Shown here: positions 43,686 through 56,046 of the stretch, piece after piece | Layout: each line of letters begins with the position of its first letter | Position numbering within the stretch: position 1 is the stretch's first letter | Assembly (NCBI GenBank): GCA_900239685.1 | Contig: OENT01000531.1 | Span: 1 to 64,000, forward strand | Direction: 5' to 3' | DNA: 64,000 bases | Source of the DNA: Rotaria macrura | Taxonomy: Eukaryota; Rotifera; Eurotatoria; Philodinida; Philodinidae | Notes under the pieces: model-generated | Told to the model about the DNA's origin: nothing | What the model saw: only the letters and a program-made list of their open reading frames with translations | Databases searched by the model: none | Program-made: the position numbers and the translations under genes

Positions 43686-44833
43686 TTACTAGAGGCATTC
43701 GACACTGATATCCATCGTATCGATGAATATTGGCGTGTGCTGGTATACAGATTCTATCATGAGACTAATGGTTCATAACACCACTAGCCAAGTTCACTAT
43801 CTGATACATTTATTACACAGTAAAAATTGAGGTATATGTTAGACGTCGTCATACGATCAAAAGATAATATTCGAACAATGCATCTTTATTCGAAAATGAA
43901 AAAAAATGATTGATACGTGTCGAAATGTCTTAAACGATGTGTTTGTTCATAATAACGACCAACTTTGTTTATCGATTGTATAGTAATGAATTGTAACGAC
44001 GATATTCAATTGTTAAAATAGGAGGACATATCATCAGATAGTATAGTAATAAATTACAATAATGACATTGGATTGGTCACATAGAACGACTTTGATCGGA
44101 TACTATTTAAAATTGTGCATAGAGAAATCAGTATCAAACGATTTTACTTGTATCCTATGGATGAAGATAAACATTGTAATCACATGCCATACGTAGTTTA
44201 TGTGCTTGTGCTACAAGCAAGTCGAAATTTGTTATTTTTGTTGTTATTCTAGAAATTACCACTTCATTTTCACATTTGATCTATCAACTTTGTCGTTCTT
44301 ATTTTATCTAAGCTTGCTGTTACTTATGGATACTTCGTCTCCACCGATCCTATCAATCGATGTTCAAAATGAGAATGAAAATGTTCTTGATCGTAAGGCT
44401 AAAAAAAAGAGACGGCGAAAGCGACAGTTTGTTTCTATTTTTTTCTTTTATCGACAAAGACTCTACATCATCAATCATTCTCTATGCTGCTGCTACAACT
44501 GCTCCACAATATAATCAACAAACAGTTCGTGTAGGTGCACCACATGATCTTTCAAAAAAATAACTATGATCATAAAGGTAGAAAGAAAGAAACATACCAA
44601 ATAGAGAATGTAGTCAAGTTTTTGAATTAACATTAATGTATGTCTAAATTAGATAAACAAACAATCGCACGAGACAAATAATTTGATTTGGAGCGTAAAA
44701 ACATGGCAGTACGTCGTAAACTGAAAAATCCTCGTATGAATGCAAATTCGTTTGCTACAACTTGTTGGTCAAATGTAACTAGTAAGAATATATATTTATA
44801 TAAGAGATCATTGTCTATCTTGTTTTGCAAAAG

Positions 44834-44989
44834 ATGATTGTCTTTCTAATTGATTTTTTCTGGATGATATTCAATATGTATGTGTGGCGAGTGAGGTGGG
44901 AAGTGAACAATCGACGCCACATCTTCATGTACAGATCATTTTGAACGAGAAAAAGGATTTAAAAAGTTGGTTTTGGGATAAGTATACCG
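44834..44989 (+). other. Rep exon with HUH motif
   Basis: Reads VCVASEVGSEQSTPHLHVQ then a Lys-rich helix (NEKKDLKSWFWDK). HLH supplies the two metal-binding His of HUH nucleases. The 5' limit is approximate: a candidate acceptor lies at 44,832-44,833, and a TGA near 44,851 falls between it and the motif. The donor is at 44,990. Confidence 0.65.
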
Positions 44990-45050
44990 GTATGAATAGT
45001 AGAAATACATACTTGCGACTCTTACCAATTGTTGGTATTTGAATTTGGAG

Positions 45051-45110
45051 TGCACTGTAACTATCAGATAACATCGAACAATCTTGCTTGGAATTGGTAC
45101 ATTAAGAAAG
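45051..45110 (+). other. Rep exon with catalytic Tyr motif
   Basis: A 60-nt exon between an acceptor at 45,049-45,050 and a donor at 45,111. It reads HCNYQITSNNLAWNWYIKK; Tyr of WYIKK is the expected nucleophile that attaches to nicked DNA. The phase (one base carried over) fits both neighbours. Confidence 0.65.
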
Positions 45111-45205
45111 GTATAATCATTCTTGAACAACTTTGTTTGAATTCTAAGAATGAAATTTTTTTAAAATTAAATCATAAATAAGAAAACACTTGTATCTTTA
45201 TATAG

Positions 45206-45513
45206 ATGGTAACTACGTTGAGTTTGGTATATTCCGTAGTACGGACACATATTTAGATCCAGATTGTTCTTCGGCACCCGCCAGTTCATTTATTGATATC
45301 AGCAATCTTCCGACGAGGAAGATAACAGTACGGGCTCAAGCTGAAGAGTACCAGAAACGTAAAGACAACATTACTGATAGAGCTTTACGTATTGCCGAAA
45401 CAAGCGTTAGCCATGCTATGGAATTCATTCGAAAGCTACTTCCATATGAATTTATGCAACGTAGTGATAAGTTAGTTGAATGTTTAGCTTCGTTTCGTAG
45501 TTTCCATCCTTAA
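45206..45513 (+). other. Rep exon: end of nuclease domain and linker
   Basis: Begins GNYVEFGIFRS, the segment after the Tyr motif, then a Pro/Ser-rich and Arg-rich linker (RKITVRAQAEEYQKRKDNIT) and helices. A stop at 45,511 or an unresolved donor before it ends the readable part. A further linker exon (RERQQLILVKEFIWDL) lies at about 45,568-45,682. Confidence 0.55.
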
Positions 45514-45755
45514 AAAATTGCATGTTCGTTATGTCTTTCTTTCACCCGATGTTTCTAATTTATTTAAAGTTTTTACAAATCTTTTAACTACGTCAACAAA
45601 CAATATCGAGAACGACAACAGCTCATACTTGTAAAAGAATTCATATGGGATCTCTCATTTCCTAATTGTACACGTCAGCTACGTATGTTTTAAAACTAAG
45701 AAAATTAAGCCTTTTTCTTTCATTTTGAGTCTGCTTTTTAATTTTGTACTTACAG

Positions 45756-46296
45756 ATGCTGCAGTGTCAGACTGGATAAGAGATTATTTTCGTAATCCAA
45801 ATCGTCCAAAATGTCTAGTCATCATCGGACTAACAGGCACCGGTATGATTTAAAGAAAAAAAGAAAAAAAATGATCATTTGATCCAAATAAGATAATATA
45901 TTTGTTGCTTACTATATATTTTAGGCAAAACTTCATTTGCATTGTCTTCGCCAGACATGGAGCGATGATGCTCGTAATATAGCTTTTGATGACATACCAT
46001 AGGACGAATTTGAAAATCGTAACTTTCCAAGCAAGAAGGACTTGTCTTCAGCTAATGGCGCTGTTGCAGTAAGATAATTTGAATATATGTAAAGAAACGA
46101 ATGAATGAATGATTTTGTTTTGATTGATAACAGGTTACTGATAAATACCAGTCAACTGTGACAAACAATGTCAAAATGCTGGCAATTGTTCTTTTCCATC
46201 CCGGTGATGAGGGTTCATTAAGAGCAAAATCCGTCACCAAACAAGAAGAAAACCAGGCTGTTTACTGGACACAAAGAGCTGTTGTTTATGAAATGG
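45756..46296 (+). other. Rep exons: SF3 helicase region
   Basis: Exons 45,756-45,842, 45,925-46,068 and 46,134-46,296 are separated by introns of 82 and 65 bp. They hold a hydrophobic strand and P-loop (split by the first intron), an acidic Walker B-like part followed by DEFENRNFPSKKDL, and the motif C strand plus VTKQEENQAVYWTQRAVVY. A TAG interrupts directly after DDIP, and the exon 45,925-46,068 changes frame near 45,955 where about 20 codons are missing. Confidence 0.65.
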
Positions 46297-46371
46297 GTAA
46301 AAGACTTAAATATAAAAAACAAAAAAGCTATAAAGATAGAAATAAAGGATTTTGTATTTCGAATAATTTAG

Positions 46372-46613
46372 ATTCAGACGAGTACGTTGTTAAACCGAAA
46401 GATCCATCGGCATCCAGTAAATCGAACGCAACATCCAATGTTCAAACTCGCCCACATTTAGGCCACGATAATGAGTTTATCGAGGCTGAGCGTCAGTGGC
46501 TTGACGCACAAGCACGTCAAAGAGTAGCAGCAGCAGTAGAGGATTCTATACAGCAGTCATCAACAATGGATATCGAAGGTATTGCTAGTCAATCTGATAG
46601 TGAGACATTTTAG
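46372..46613 (+). other. Rep last exon, polar tail
   Basis: Follows a 75-bp intron (46,297-46,371). Starts SDEYVVKPKDPSASSK and continues as a Ser/Gln/Ala/Arg-rich tail to the stop at 46,611. The tail is longer than in typical viral Reps, suggesting an added host-evolved extension. Confidence 0.5.
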
Positions 46614-49600
46614 TGATGAGATGAATTTCATTTTCTCAGTGATTGTTTTCGTTTTTCTTATTCTGTGTGTATGTTGTAATGAACTGAAACCTCGTATTCG
46701 CGTTTCTTCTTCTTACTTGTTACTGTTTCATTGAGACTTGTATATTTTTGTTGAACTTTTATTGATGAAATGATCATATAATATTTGAAAAGCTACATAT
46801 TGTCTTATTCATTTAAAATTGAACATTGTCATTGCTATGTAAGAACCGTTGAATAATTAAGATGATGCTTCTAGATTATGACCTTCAGAGTGCATTGATC
46901 GGTGCCATGATGATCCATTAGTAGTTATTTTTTTGATTTCTTCGTTTTCTTTCAATTTGATATTATTTTCGATGCTATATTAACATTGTAAACATTGTTT
47001 TTTCATAGCTATCATGCGTGACATCATACAACTGACGATTGGTTTCGGATTGAACGCCATATAAGCTAAACCATTCATCGGGTTCGATGCTACTGTTGAC
47101 CAGAAAAGGACGTTTTCATGTCACTAATGATGGATTCGAGCATTATATATTTCATATGGATTTTAATTTAGTTAAATAAAACTTCACCGACTGTTCTCTG
47201 TCAAATTATATGAGAAGGAGGGAAAGTCAATGAAGCTCAATATTCAGTTCATTTACTTGAAAAGCAACACAAACAAATAAGAACCTAACAGATCAGAGAC
47301 AGAGCAAAGAAATCAGTAAATATATACATATACAAATGGAAATGAGCAGTTGATTTGATACCACAAGCTATATTTGCTTATGTAGCTTCAAACATCATTC
47401 AATGACTCAAATAAATTACATAATAATTCTACTTTACATAACTTCTCGAATAAGCTATAATAGGGTCTATCATCGTATGATTCACTGTGGGTACTATGGA
47501 AGACGTATACATAACATCCGTCGATGAGGCTGCTATGGGAGGTGTATGCATAGCATCTCTTGAGGGCGTGAGTGTGTGTTGACCTCAATGAGGCAAATTA
47601 CATTCTTTTTTTATTGTTTTTATTGTCTTGTGTGATGATTTTTGTTTACGTGTAACCGTAAGGCATATCTAATAGACTGCACACATGATTGGCATGTATG
47701 CTATTTAATAATTGAACAATTACATAACTACGTACTCGAACTGTTCACATTCGATGATATATACGACCGATTAACCAATAGCATTCCGTGGAATATTGTT
47801 TTATCATATTCCAATGCCGCACTCTCGATAAAATTCCCGTGTTCCCGTATCTGCAGTGAGTATGCTTGAACTCGGATACAACTAAAAACAAGAAAATTGT
47901 TGACTCGGTCACAAAATTAGTAGTGACTACTATAATTTCCTGACGAATCGTTCGGATAACAAACTTACTTTCAGTACATCAAACATCTTGATTGAAGTTT
48001 ATAGAATTTCACGATTTTCCTCCAAATACCTTTCGTGACAAGAATAGACCCAATATACCATTTTCAAAATTTGATTAATTTTCACACGCAACACATTGCA
48101 CACATTTCACGAATACTATTTGTTCGTACACATTACTTGGGTTGATGCAAAGTGGAAAGGAAATTTATTCTTATCCGCCTGGTTGTAATGGAAGGAATGA
48201 ATTAACTTATTTGTACGGTTTGATATTGACGTGCAAACAACTTCATATCAAAGTTCATGATATGCACGCAACATACGACTCTGACAGGTACATATTCAGC
48301 AATATTGCTGATATAGACAATGAATGGGATAAATATGTCCATTCTGGTTTCTAAAACCTCAATTTTGCTTGAAGACAAAACAAAAATGAAACATCACTAA
48401 GTAGTTTCACCTAATAATGCTCATTTTATCTTGCTCCATGAAAACAAGCTATAGAAATAGATTAATTCACGTTTTTATCACTATTTCTTCATTCATCCAA
48501 AACTTTTGCGCATGTATTATCCGCCTACCCTCAAGAAATATACTTTCTCTTTATCAGATGAAAGTAATTACAATTCACATGTGTTCCATAATACTCTATT
48601 AATTTCTCTTCTATTAACAAAAATCTGTTGTCGATCAAGAAACTAAGCCCCTAAACTGAAACTTTGGGATCCAGAAACCGGAATTCACATGTGTCTGTCT
48701 GCTTGCTATATGTGTAACCTTGGCATAAACGCGTCATATCTATGGTTCAAGTAAACGCTTATTAAGTTAAACACAAGCAATTTGATTGCAATTTGCACTA
48801 TCTGTTCACTAAAGACAATTGATTTTCAGGAACGATGCATTCCCTTGTCTTAAAGAACATGGTCTAGAAACTGATATTCATCTGTGTGTGTCCATCTGTC
48901 TGTCTTCCTGGTTGGCTGGCACACCCTTGATACAAATGACTATTGATATCCTACAAATATCATTATTCCAAATGTTACAGACACGATCATTTAGCCCATT
49001 TTTATTATGAAATGCACCGTGTCTTGAACCAATTGTGCCACATTACGTTGGCTTCGAACACATCCTTGGCCCGTTATCTCTTAAATGTGGTTCACTTGGG
49101 TCATAGTTAACATGTAGTTACTGTATTACGAAAATAGAGAGAGAAAGAGAAAGATAGATAGAGGAATGAACGCAGGTTAACTACTGTTTCTTAGCCGTTC
49201 TCATGCTACGATATTGCATAAATTTGAATTTTGTCTATAATATATATACCAAGATTTAACTTCCCAATTGCATACCTAATAAAATTATGATTAAATGGAC
49301 TTCTAATAACGCTCAAATATACTTACTCTATTTGGAACAATTAGAGATTATATCATTATTGCCTTTATCAACGTTTTCCCATTTAAAATAATCTATTCCA
49401 GTATGCATTGCTGTACCGATCAAACCAACATTCTATGATTAATATTTAATATTTTATGGCTACTAGAAAAGATTGTTAAATCTTTAAAAAGAACGAATTC
49501 GTTCTCTTTTTTTCTTCGCCTTCTATACACAGTCATGTTTAACCTGTATCTTCAACGTATAAAAACAAGCCAAACAACAGCATGAACTTGATATTCCACA

Positions 49601-52600
49601 ACGCATGCAAAATTGTGTTGCATTTCTATACTCTTTTTTTCGCAAATCGAAATCTTTGACTTATTGTATTGCACAAGAAATCCAATGTTTGCTAATAAAA
49701 TAGAAATGCTTCTTTCCTTCAACAGCCAGAGTTATATATTTTAAAATAATTAACCGATATAAATATTACTTAGTCTTTTTAGAGATTTTCGAATTACTCG
49801 TACATCATGGACACATTCAATAACTTGCCAAAACAATGACCAGTATATCTGAAAAACAAAACTATCGGTCAAGTACCTGCTCATTTCCCCATTTTCACTT
49901 TTGAACGGATAAACATAGTGACAACAGCCTATATTTGTCACCCTTTCTGATGATTCAGATCCATGTCACCAAGGTATTTGCCTCATCCAGGTCCGTATCA
50001 CTAAAACACTTATCGTTGACATGCCCACAGCTTGTAGTCAACCATCTATTTCAAATGTTTCCATCTATCAGACTGTCCCAATCATTACTATGATGTCATA
50101 ATCGTCATCATCAACTTACGACCCTACCGGGCTACTTATCGGTGAACTATCCTCATTTCAACAGTATCGAAACTCCAACATATAGATTCGAACTCGAATC
50201 CATCTACACATCATATCACCAACTGTACGGATTCAACTATGCGGTAGGATTCAACTAAGTTATTAGTTTCTTGTCGTACATAGCATCGACAAAATACGAA
50301 CAAATCAGAATCTTAATTGCTTCCATCAATATTACTCGACTCTTTCAAAGAAAAAGAAATAATAATTGGTTTTAAACATAATTATTATTTATTTTTTCAA
50401 AATTAAAATAATTATATCTAAGAAAATATCCTATTTATTTTGCAAACTTTGAAACTTCCATCCTGAAATTTAATAGTTATTTAGAAACAGATTTAATATG
50501 TATTTGAAACACGTTTTTTAAACTGAGACTAAATTCAGAAACTCTTCTAACTAAATGAAATTAATTATTTTTCATTTGAATGCATATTCACTATATATAA
50601 AGCAATTTTCCTTCACTTCTAACTCGTTTCTATTTGGAAAAAATCAATGAACTTTTAAACTGAAGCCTACAAGAGTAGATATACTCAAATATATATATAT
50701 ATAATGAAAATTCATGAACGAAAAAGGAATAGCTTGGTATCGTTGATTTACTCAGCTCATAAATTGACCCAATCTGATATTCAATAAGAAAATGTATGAA
50801 TGAAAACAAAATAGCTGACTAAAACTAATCTAGTTATGAAATAGATATTTTTCCATTCTCGTTAAATATATGTAAGACGTTTTATCTCATGAGAAGAGAA
50901 CAAAATGGCTTAGTCTATGTTCACAACCTCGAACATTTCATATGCGCGTGTCTATACAATAGACGAAAGAACGAAAACAAATGATTTATTATATTTATTC
51001 TACAAATGAATTAACCCAACTTCATATATAATATGGAAATAGAGGAAAGGAAAAGAAATAGCTGACTACATTCAAACGAGTCAGTAAATACATTGACTCA
51101 TTTCTCGCTATATATGAGACGAACTCAACGTATGCGAGTCCGATGTAACAATTTTAGTACAGATTCGGTTGATCCAAGAATAGTCTAGTTTCTCGATGCT
51201 CTATGTAAGAGAGTCGGTGCAGCTCTCTATGTGACAAATAAATGCTTATAAAGATGGTTGGCGAAAAACGGGGATTTCGATGAAACATTCAATAATTTGA
51301 ATGAATTCATTCGAAAATGACGTTGGGATTTATTTAATTATAGAATATAATTATAATTAACGATCACATCAAGGAAACGGTCTTTCTATGTACACATTAG
51401 TCTGATTGTTGGAAGGAAAGAGAACGAAAGGAGTCAAAGAAACGTGGTCGGTTTCCTATACGATGAACTTCGACCATTAATCAAAGAAACAGGAACGCAA
51501 AAACAGTTCAGTTTTCTAAATTCAAATGAGTCCGTTAAACGACTGTTTATACGATTCTGATGCAATCGGGAAAATCTGAAAGTTCAAATCGAATATAATC
51601 ATATTCATAGAGGATTTGTTTAGTAGAAAAGGGACTAACTTCTTAATCTTATACACAAGTCATTAGAGTTTTCTGTCTACGTATGATAATGTGCAATGTT
51701 AGATGGTGAATATGCATGTGAAAATGACGATCATAGAACAAACTGGTTATCATTCTACTGTACAAAATGAAGTGGATAAAACATCATGGAGATTCATTAC
51801 AAAAAAGGTCGTTAAGAGAAAAACAACAGGGTCTATCAAATAGTATCAGGGAGTACTTCCGTGGAAGTGAACTATGATAATGGGCACTGTGTGTCACACG
51901 TCTCTATTTGTATGTCAGATGATGTCAATCTACAAATGTTTCTGTAATAACATATGACATACTCACACACCTACTAGGATGATACACAGTGCAAGGAAGC
52001 AGCACGCACGGCCTTAGCCATACTGTCTTACCAATACGTCTCCTAAAATCAGAAAAAAGTAGTTGATATTTGCAACATAAGCATCTATTTCTTGAATATA
52101 GTGTTAGCGATATCAACTTGAATCTATGAATAGAAGTTTATCCCCAAAGGATAACTGAAAGGTCTTAAATAGATTCAATTCACTTAGATATCTAAATTTG
52201 ATCGTACTATATCTCTTGAATTTGCACATCTCTCAAAAAAGCTAGTTAGCGCAGTCCCATTGGGGCTAAAATGTGGAACTCACATATGTATTGATTCATA
52301 ATGCTAATAGAAAATACAGAAAATGTAATATCATGAATTTTTTGCATCGTCTTTCTCTGATGGGCGCCGAAGTTTTTTTTCATTGTTGCTATTCGCTCGT
52401 TAGTCACCATATTTTGTTGTTCATTTTTCTTAATTTTACATTTTTCTTATAATAAGCCTGGAAGTAAACGGTAAACAACGCTCTGATATAAGACGATAAT
52501 ATAATGCTGGTTGCTATGTCTGTAATGGATTAATAAATTGGTTTCTATGGTCTGTAATGGTGCGGGGGAGGGGGATCTGTAACCAAGGATTTTGTCTGTA

Positions 52601-52930
52601 AACGGGGTTTGGGGGGGGGGCATAAAAATTCTCACTCTTAAACTTACACTCACTATTTTCTTCGAAAACATATGTGAGTTCCACAAAATCTAAACACACA
52701 CCCACGTGAATAAAATGCTTTGATTTTTTGTTCAAAATTTTCCATCTTAAAGAATAGACATGGACGTCTTTGATCACTTAATATTATTGTTAAGTTAATT
52801 CTATTTGGAAAATTTTAAATGTGCAAATGTCTTTTGAAAAATCTAATTACTGTATCGAAATTTGTAATTCGACGCTTTTCTATCAGAATTATTTAAGAAT
52901 TACAATATCGAAGTAGATATAATATAAAGA
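46614..52930. other. Long non-coding stretch
   Basis: 6.3 kb of AT-rich sequence with no supported gene. GTCTGTCTGTC-like words occur near 48,690 and 48,895. The part 49,950-50,270 is less AT-rich and polypyrimidine-leaning, without a convincing ORF. A worn repeat lies at 50,710-51,075 (separate entry). Confidence 0.4.
50710..51075. repeat. Worn ~80-bp tandem repeat
   Basis: The phrase GAACGAAAACAAAATAGCTGAC recurs in variants near 50,718, 50,803, 50,897, 50,968 and 51,049, each followed by AT-rich sequence with CTCA..ATATATGA words. Spacing is 70-95 bp. Similar but weaker phrases appear near 51,415 and 51,485. Confidence 0.35.
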
Positions 52931-52931
52931 A

Positions 52932-52980
52932 TACCACCTGATGAAGTCCCGCAAGGGCAGAAACAACCGTTGTCGTGGTA
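52932..52980 (+). ncRNA. Hammerhead ribozyme (dimer-type, short stem III)
   Basis: All parts of a type I hammerhead are present in order. Stem I strand TACCAC (52,932-52,937) pairs fully with GTGGTA (52,975-52,980). CTGATGA is at 52,938-52,944, and stem II GTCC/GGGC with a GCAA-type loop follows. Then come GAAA (52,960-52,963), stem III CAAC/GTTG with a single-base gap, and the cleavage triplet GTC (52,972-52,974). A 4-bp stem III with no real loop is the form found in Penelope-like elements and retrozymes, which cleave as dimers. The one weak point is A opposite A at the base of stem II, where G-C is usual. Confidence 0.7.
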
Positions 52981-52983
52981 CGG

Positions 52984-54050
52984 CGATATGAATCTAAACA
53001 CACACTCACACCCTCGTTTTTTTGTTTATTTAAGCATTTATGAGAGGAATACAATGAAATTTGTAGTAAAATTACCTTGTTACATCTTGTTTTTGTAATA
53101 GAGCTTGAACAAAATCATATAAAAGTTGCTCAAAAATTGTCTGACTCGATGAAATTTCCAAGTTATAATAACTAGAAGCACTTAATTATAGTTATGATCT
53201 TAAATGAGGATTATCAAAGCGAACATGAAAAACTTGTATAGAAAACCTCATGTCTGTTCAGTATACAGTGTGTTTTTGTTCCTATTTCATGATTTATTCA
53301 TGCGATTTTGACTAGTTTTATGATAGTTGCAATGGAACAAGAAAATCTCATCAAGGAACCTATTGTAATTAATCAACATGCAAAATTAAGACAGAAAACT
53401 AGTTGCTCTGGATAGAAAAACTGCGTTTTTATGGTCTATAAATCATTCTATATATATTGGAGGTGAGAATTCAAAGCACGGAAGCACATTTTTATTGAGT
53501 TCATGACATTTTACTGCATATAACTAGCAACAGAAAAAAGATTTTGAAATAAATATGTCACAGTAACTTACGTTAAATTCTTCTGAACCATTCCAAAAAA
53601 TTGGAGCAAAATCAAGGGAAATTAGAACATTTCTTACCATATCGGTAGATCGGACTACTCTTTGTGTAAGCTCTTTATGATGGATACTATTAATTTTCAC
53701 ATTTACAACTCGTAATTATTCAAAAATTACGAAAGACAATTGATGTTTTATCGTTCTTTTTGTTTCAAAAGGACTGACAGAATATATATTGTCTCTAAAA
53801 AGATTGGTTTGTTTTCTAAACAATCATCGATAATAGTAGACTATCAACAAATTCAGACAGCTAATTATGAACTATTATCTAACAATTTAAGGTTTCATCA
53901 GAATTCTTTCGCTTTCTTTTATTTTTTCTTGTATTTTTATTTGATACTTAATAAATTATATTTAAAGAAAAATATAATAACTTTTATATTTTGTCTATAA
54001 ATAAATATATGTATGGAAGGATAATAGAAAATCTAGTGTCTTTTATTTGG
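52984..54050. other. Non-coding stretch
   Basis: AT-rich; no partner ribozyme or reverse transcriptase seen next to the hammerhead. Confidence 0.35.
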
Positions 54051-54339
54051 TGGGTCAAACGGTTAATATCAGGTGGTAGCCTAGACGAGAAACCATTGGA
54101 GACAGAAGGAAAAAGGAAAGTCTATAATAGTTCAAGGGCTGTCTGAACGATCGTTATGCACAGAACGAACAGGAAAAATACCAACTGATACATAAATAGA
54201 GGGTATCCGTTCATTTCTGTTGATAAATTGTTTAAATTTTCGTCGTTTGTGTTCGTCTTTGTTGAAAAAGGAAAAGTTAGTTTAATTTTTTTTCATTTGG
54301 GTTAAAATTCTTAACTAAAATTCTTATATTTTTCACAGA

Positions 54340-54850
54340 GTGTCTCTAAATAAAGCATTTCATCAAGGTTCACCATCATCAACACACCAAAATTTTAATT
54401 TATCAAATAAATTTAATTAAAATATTTAATGAAAAAATATTCTTCAATCCTAATTTAACACCAACACAAATGCTATATTTAATTAACACAACACGATCTT
54501 CTGAAGCTCATTTTATACAATTTGTTGAAAATTATATGAATAATTTACAAATCGAAAAAGAGGATCGTGACACCCTTCTTCATAATTTATTTAAACTGAG
54601 TCATTTGTTATCAACTGTGCATGCAAATACATATCTTTCATATACAGAAGACAACGACGAGGATGATGAACAAGAATTAGTAGATGATGATGAATCTGAG
54701 CTATCGTCAACTGGGTACGATAGCTATGATCATATTGAAAATAATTGGTTGGACGAATTAGATTTCGAACAGTTCCTAAATATTCATCGTTGTCCAGTTG
54801 GCTGTACATGCAGCCGTTGCCGTAGTTCTGGTCAATATGACAAGAATTAA
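54340..54850 (+). pseudogene. Unknown helical-acidic protein, copy 1
   Basis: After an acceptor at 54,337-54,338 the exon reads SLNKAFHQ, has a one-base shift near 54,415, then NEKIFFNPNLTPTQMLYLIN, RSSEAHFIQFVENYMNNLQI and a helical end. A strongly acidic region (EDNDEDDEQELVDDDESE) and a Cys pattern CPVGCTCSRC follow, then the stop at 54,848. A paralogue at 61,531-62,072 has the same order. An upstream exon coding EKPLETEGKRK (near 54,088-54,117) is also shared. The ATG of the paralogue is GTG here. Function unknown. Confidence 0.5.
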
Positions 54851-56037
54851 TTTTTTTTTGTTTTTCTTTTCCCCCTTATTTTGTTTCGTTGTTGTAATAC
54901 ATGACGCTGCAAATAATTAAATTTGAATTACAATCGTAATAACTTTTTTCCTCATTTCGCTGATGATCTTGGCTTCAAAGGATGATAGAAAAATACTCAT
55001 GACTTCTCTTTGAAAGATAATTTGAACATTCAAAATTGCACAAACAGAAATATGACTCAGAAGATAATTGTTGAAACTAAAAAAATGAATCAAACTTTGA
55101 ATACCATAATTGAATAATTCTAGACCTTTTAAAAGTTATTCTTATTACATTTTCTAATTTGATCATCGGGCTTGTTTGTGTTTCATAATTTTTTTCCCAG
55201 TTGAAGCTTTGAATCTGTGAGTCTGGCTCATGAATTTTACCATTTATGATTCAACTGTGAACAATCATTTATAATAGAGAGTATGCATCTATGATTTGGA
55301 ATCATATGAAATCAACGAAGCACGGCACTAGTTGAGAAGATCCTCTCGTAAAGCAGTGATTATCTGTTTATATATGTACGAAAGATATGGGAAAACGATA
55401 TGCATGCTTTCTCATGGTTTTCAAACTATCGATCCCCTACATAGAGATCATCTCTGTTGCTTGTTGGCATAAGAAGATAAATCTGTATTTATCAAACATA
55501 ATCAGAAACAAGAGTAGTTAAAAGAAAAACAATCAACAACGACTAATGTTAATTCACAACATGATTGAAGAGGATAAAATCTAAAGAATATATGATTTTA
55601 GTCAACGCAACGTTATTTGCTAAATTTTAACTTCAGAGAAACAGCTCCTATTTAATTGAATTGGGAACTTTTTCGTATAGTCGTATGCCTTCATAGGAAA
55701 TCAATGACATCAAATTACAAACTAGAGGTGTGCACTCTTAATCAGAAGGTGATGAGTTCGAATCTAATTCAAATCTTAATTTAATTCTAACAGGTGCAGT
55801 AGAATAAATAGCCGATCCGTATTTTGTCAATATCTTCTGCACTGTACATTTCGTAGGCTTGAACTGTGTCGCAAAAGATTTGCATTAAGTGCTTTTCTGC
55901 ACTTAGCGAAATAGAAATACGGAAAAAGAATACTCAACACCTTGAAAAGGACCTAGTTTCTAAAATATCTAAGATTAAACTTCAGAACATTTTTTAGAAC
56001 ATAACAAGCAAAGTAATGAAAATGTTTTTGAACATCT
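54851..56037. other. Non-coding stretch
   Basis: AT-rich, no supported gene except the tRNA-like relic at 55,712-55,785. Confidence 0.35.
55712..55785 (+). tRNA. tRNA-Lys(CTT)-like relic
   Basis: GCACTCTTAATCAGAAGGT fits a Lys anticodon arm with CTT, followed by GATGAGTTCGAATCTAATT, a T-arm-like stretch with the B-box GTTCGAATC. Stems pair poorly and the acceptor is not clear, so it is a pseudogene at best. Confidence 0.3.
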
Positions 56038-56046
56038 CGAAAGTTG

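Larger units (their letters stand above)
44326..46613 (+). pseudogene. rep-like: CRESS-type Rep gene with spliceosomal introns, degraded
   Basis: Exons on the plus strand carry the landmarks of Rep proteins of circular ssDNA viruses and related plasmids. They are a motif I-like FATTCWSN (to 44,774), the HUH motif TPHLHVQ (44,917-44,934), the Tyr motif WYIKK (ending 45,110), an SF3 P-loop split by an intron at 45,843, a Walker B-like DDIP (near 45,995) and NPGD-like HPGDEGS in motif C (near 46,200). Introns with GT..AG ends and conserved phase are 44,990-45,050, 45,111-45,205, 45,683-45,755, 45,843-45,924, 46,069-46,133 and 46,297-46,371; one more is likely after 44,774 and one before 45,570. 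Stops after Walker B, a shift after the P-loop exon that deletes about 20 codons, and lost codons elsewhere show it is dead. Introns mean it lived as a nuclear gene before decaying. Related algal-plasmid Reps are an alternative source. Confidence 0.75.

Noticed and set aside
54591-54809. Minus-strand ORF opposite the acidic protein.
   Set aside because: Shadow of the plus-strand coding region, whose paralogue supports the plus strand.
54955-54995. CTGATGA followed by GAAA as another hammerhead.
   Set aside because: Stem II does not pair and no cleavage triplet or stem I is present.
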